Positions 63,369 through 64,000 of a stretch of DNA of 64,000 nt are shown here, piece by piece. The DNA is from Natronospirillum sp965602035 (lineage in GTDB: Bacteria; Pseudomonadota; Gammaproteobacteria; Pseudomonadales; Natronospirillaceae). The position numbers were made by a program, and so were the translations under genes. The notes under the pieces are model-generated. The model saw only the letters and a program-made list of their open reading frames with translations, was not told the DNA's origin and did not search any database. The first letter of the stretch is position 1. Each line of letters starts with the position of its first letter. The DNA is taken from contig OZ271919.1 of assembly GCA_965602035.1 (NCBI GenBank), forward strand, positions 3,100,001 to 3,164,000. Direction: 5' to 3'.

Positions 63369-64000
63369 ATGTTGCAGGCCATCAACCCGACCAATGGTCA
63401 GTTGTTGCACGAATTCGAACCCCTGTCGGATGAGGCAGTGGAGGCGGCGGTCGAGCGGGCCCGGGCCGGTTTCCGCTCGTGGCGGAATACCTCCTTCGCC
63501 GAGCGCGCCGCATTGCTCAAAAAGGCCGCGCAGGTCATGCGCGATGACCGCGAGCGCTATGCGCTGCTCATGACCGATGAGATGGGCAAACCGATCAAGG
63601 AAGCCCGTGGTGAAGTCGACAAGGCCGCCTGGTGTGCCGAGCATTATGCGGAGCACGCCGAGAGCTACCTGGCCACTGAAGAGCTCGGCTCCGATGCCAC
63701 TCGCAGCTATGTTCAGTACCTGCCGCTGGGCCCGGTACTGGGTATTCTGCCCTGGAACGCGCCGTTCTGGCTGGCTTTCCGGTTCTGTGCCCCGGCACTG
63801 ATGGCCGGAAATACCTGCATGATGAAACACGATCCTCATGTGCCGGCCTGTGCGGCAGCCATCGCCGAAGTGTTCGAGAAAGCCGGCGCTCCCGACGGCG
63901 TTTTCCAGAATCTGCCGCTGGAAAACAATCAGGCGGCCCGGGTTATTGAAGACAACCGGGTACGTGGTGTTTCCTTTACCGGCTCGGAAAAAGCCGGCGG
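63369..64000 (+). CDS. doeC: Aspartate-semialdehyde dehydrogenase DoeC-like, partial (right edge)
   Basis: Frame open to the window end, so only the first about 210 residues are seen. It reads MLQAINPTNGQLLHEFEPLS, then RERYALLMTDEMGKPIKEARG, LGILPWNAPFWLAFRF and MKHDPHVPACAAAIAEVF, ending in GVSFTGSEKAGG. This is an NAD(P)-dependent aldehyde dehydrogenase of the succinate-semialdehyde group. Behind doeD-doeA it should oxidise aspartate semialdehyde to aspartate. The catalytic Cys and Glu lie beyond the edge. AGGAG precedes ATG 63369. Confidence 0.88.
   Translation, partial: MLQAINPTNGQLLHEFEPLSDEAVEAAVERARAGFRSWRNTSFAERAALLKKAAQVMRDDRERYALLMTDEMGKPIKEARGEVDKAAWCAEHYAEHAESYLATEELGSDATRSYVQYLPLGPVLGILPWNAPFWLAFRFCAPALMAGNTCMMKHDPHVPACAAAIAEVFEKAGAPDGVFQNLPLENNQAARVIEDNRVRGVSFTGSEKAG

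Noticed and set aside
1..64000. tRNA, rRNA or CRISPR array
   Set aside because: I saw no cloverleaf-like segment, rRNA stretch or regularly spaced direct repeats; a tRNAscan or CRISPR search would settle it.

Overview
The window looks like the chromosome of a halophilic gammaproteobacterium of the Oceanospirillales/Pseudomonadales type (Saccharospirillum-like or Marinobacter-like lineages would fit; the genus cannot be fixed by eye). Three things point there. The housekeeping order mutL-miaA-hfq-hflX-hflK-hflC-hisZ-purA-rnr-rlmB-rpsF-rpsR-rplI-dnaB-alr is the Pseudomonas-like order. There is a complete seven-subunit Mrp Na+/H+ antiporter operon. Ectoine genes are also present: a solitary ectoine synthase and a catabolic doe-type operon.

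Bases 1 to about 17,000 are accessory. The left edge is the 3' part of a DDE transposase gene that abuts a 5'-truncated very-short-patch-repair endonuclease (vsr), followed by a degraded IS3-type OrfA remnant. Next, on the minus strand, is a tight three-gene operon (9137 to 1697): an unrecognised 430-residue protein, a two-motif phospholipase-D-like nuclease and a 1313-residue SNF2/DEAH helicase. It has the make-up of an anti-phage defence module but matches no named system that I can recall, and it is the best candidate for something undescribed. From 9.4 to 17 kb there are mostly small cargo-like genes: a metallophosphoesterase pair, a truncated NYN-nuclease gene, a HEPN protein, an SGNH hydrolase, a periplasmic repeat protein, an NlpC/P60 lipoprotein, an HExxH metallopeptidase-like protein beside a perfect LexA-type box, an orphan RHH antitoxin and a DUF4160/DUF2442 pair.

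From 17 to 45.6 kb the window is core. It starts with the EF-P beta-lysylation set (epmB, divergent from efp-epmA), then proQ and psd. A near-continuous plus-strand run follows: rsgA-orn, (queG on minus), tsaE-amidase-mutL-miaA, hfq-hflXKC, hisZ-purA, rnr-rlmB, the rpsF-rpsR-rplI ribosomal operon with a clear sigma-70 promoter and a terminator, dnaB-alr, a DesK/DesR-type two-component pair and a diguanylate cyclase. Many neighbours overlap by 1 to 14 bases, which suggests translational coupling.

From 45.6 to 54.6 kb lie malic enzyme, ectC, a SAP-like tail-anchored protein, srkA, a deacylase-rimK pair, a SlyD-like isomerase, hisI, an ICMT-like methyltransferase and a short-chain dehydrogenase. 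From 54.6 kb to the end the mrpABCDEFG operon (minus strand) is divergent from an ectoine-degradation operon: an EctB-like aminotransferase, doeA, and doeC running off the right edge. Together these give ion homeostasis and compatible-solute turnover. No rRNA, tRNA or CRISPR array was recognised. All calls are from reading translations and motifs; no database search was possible.
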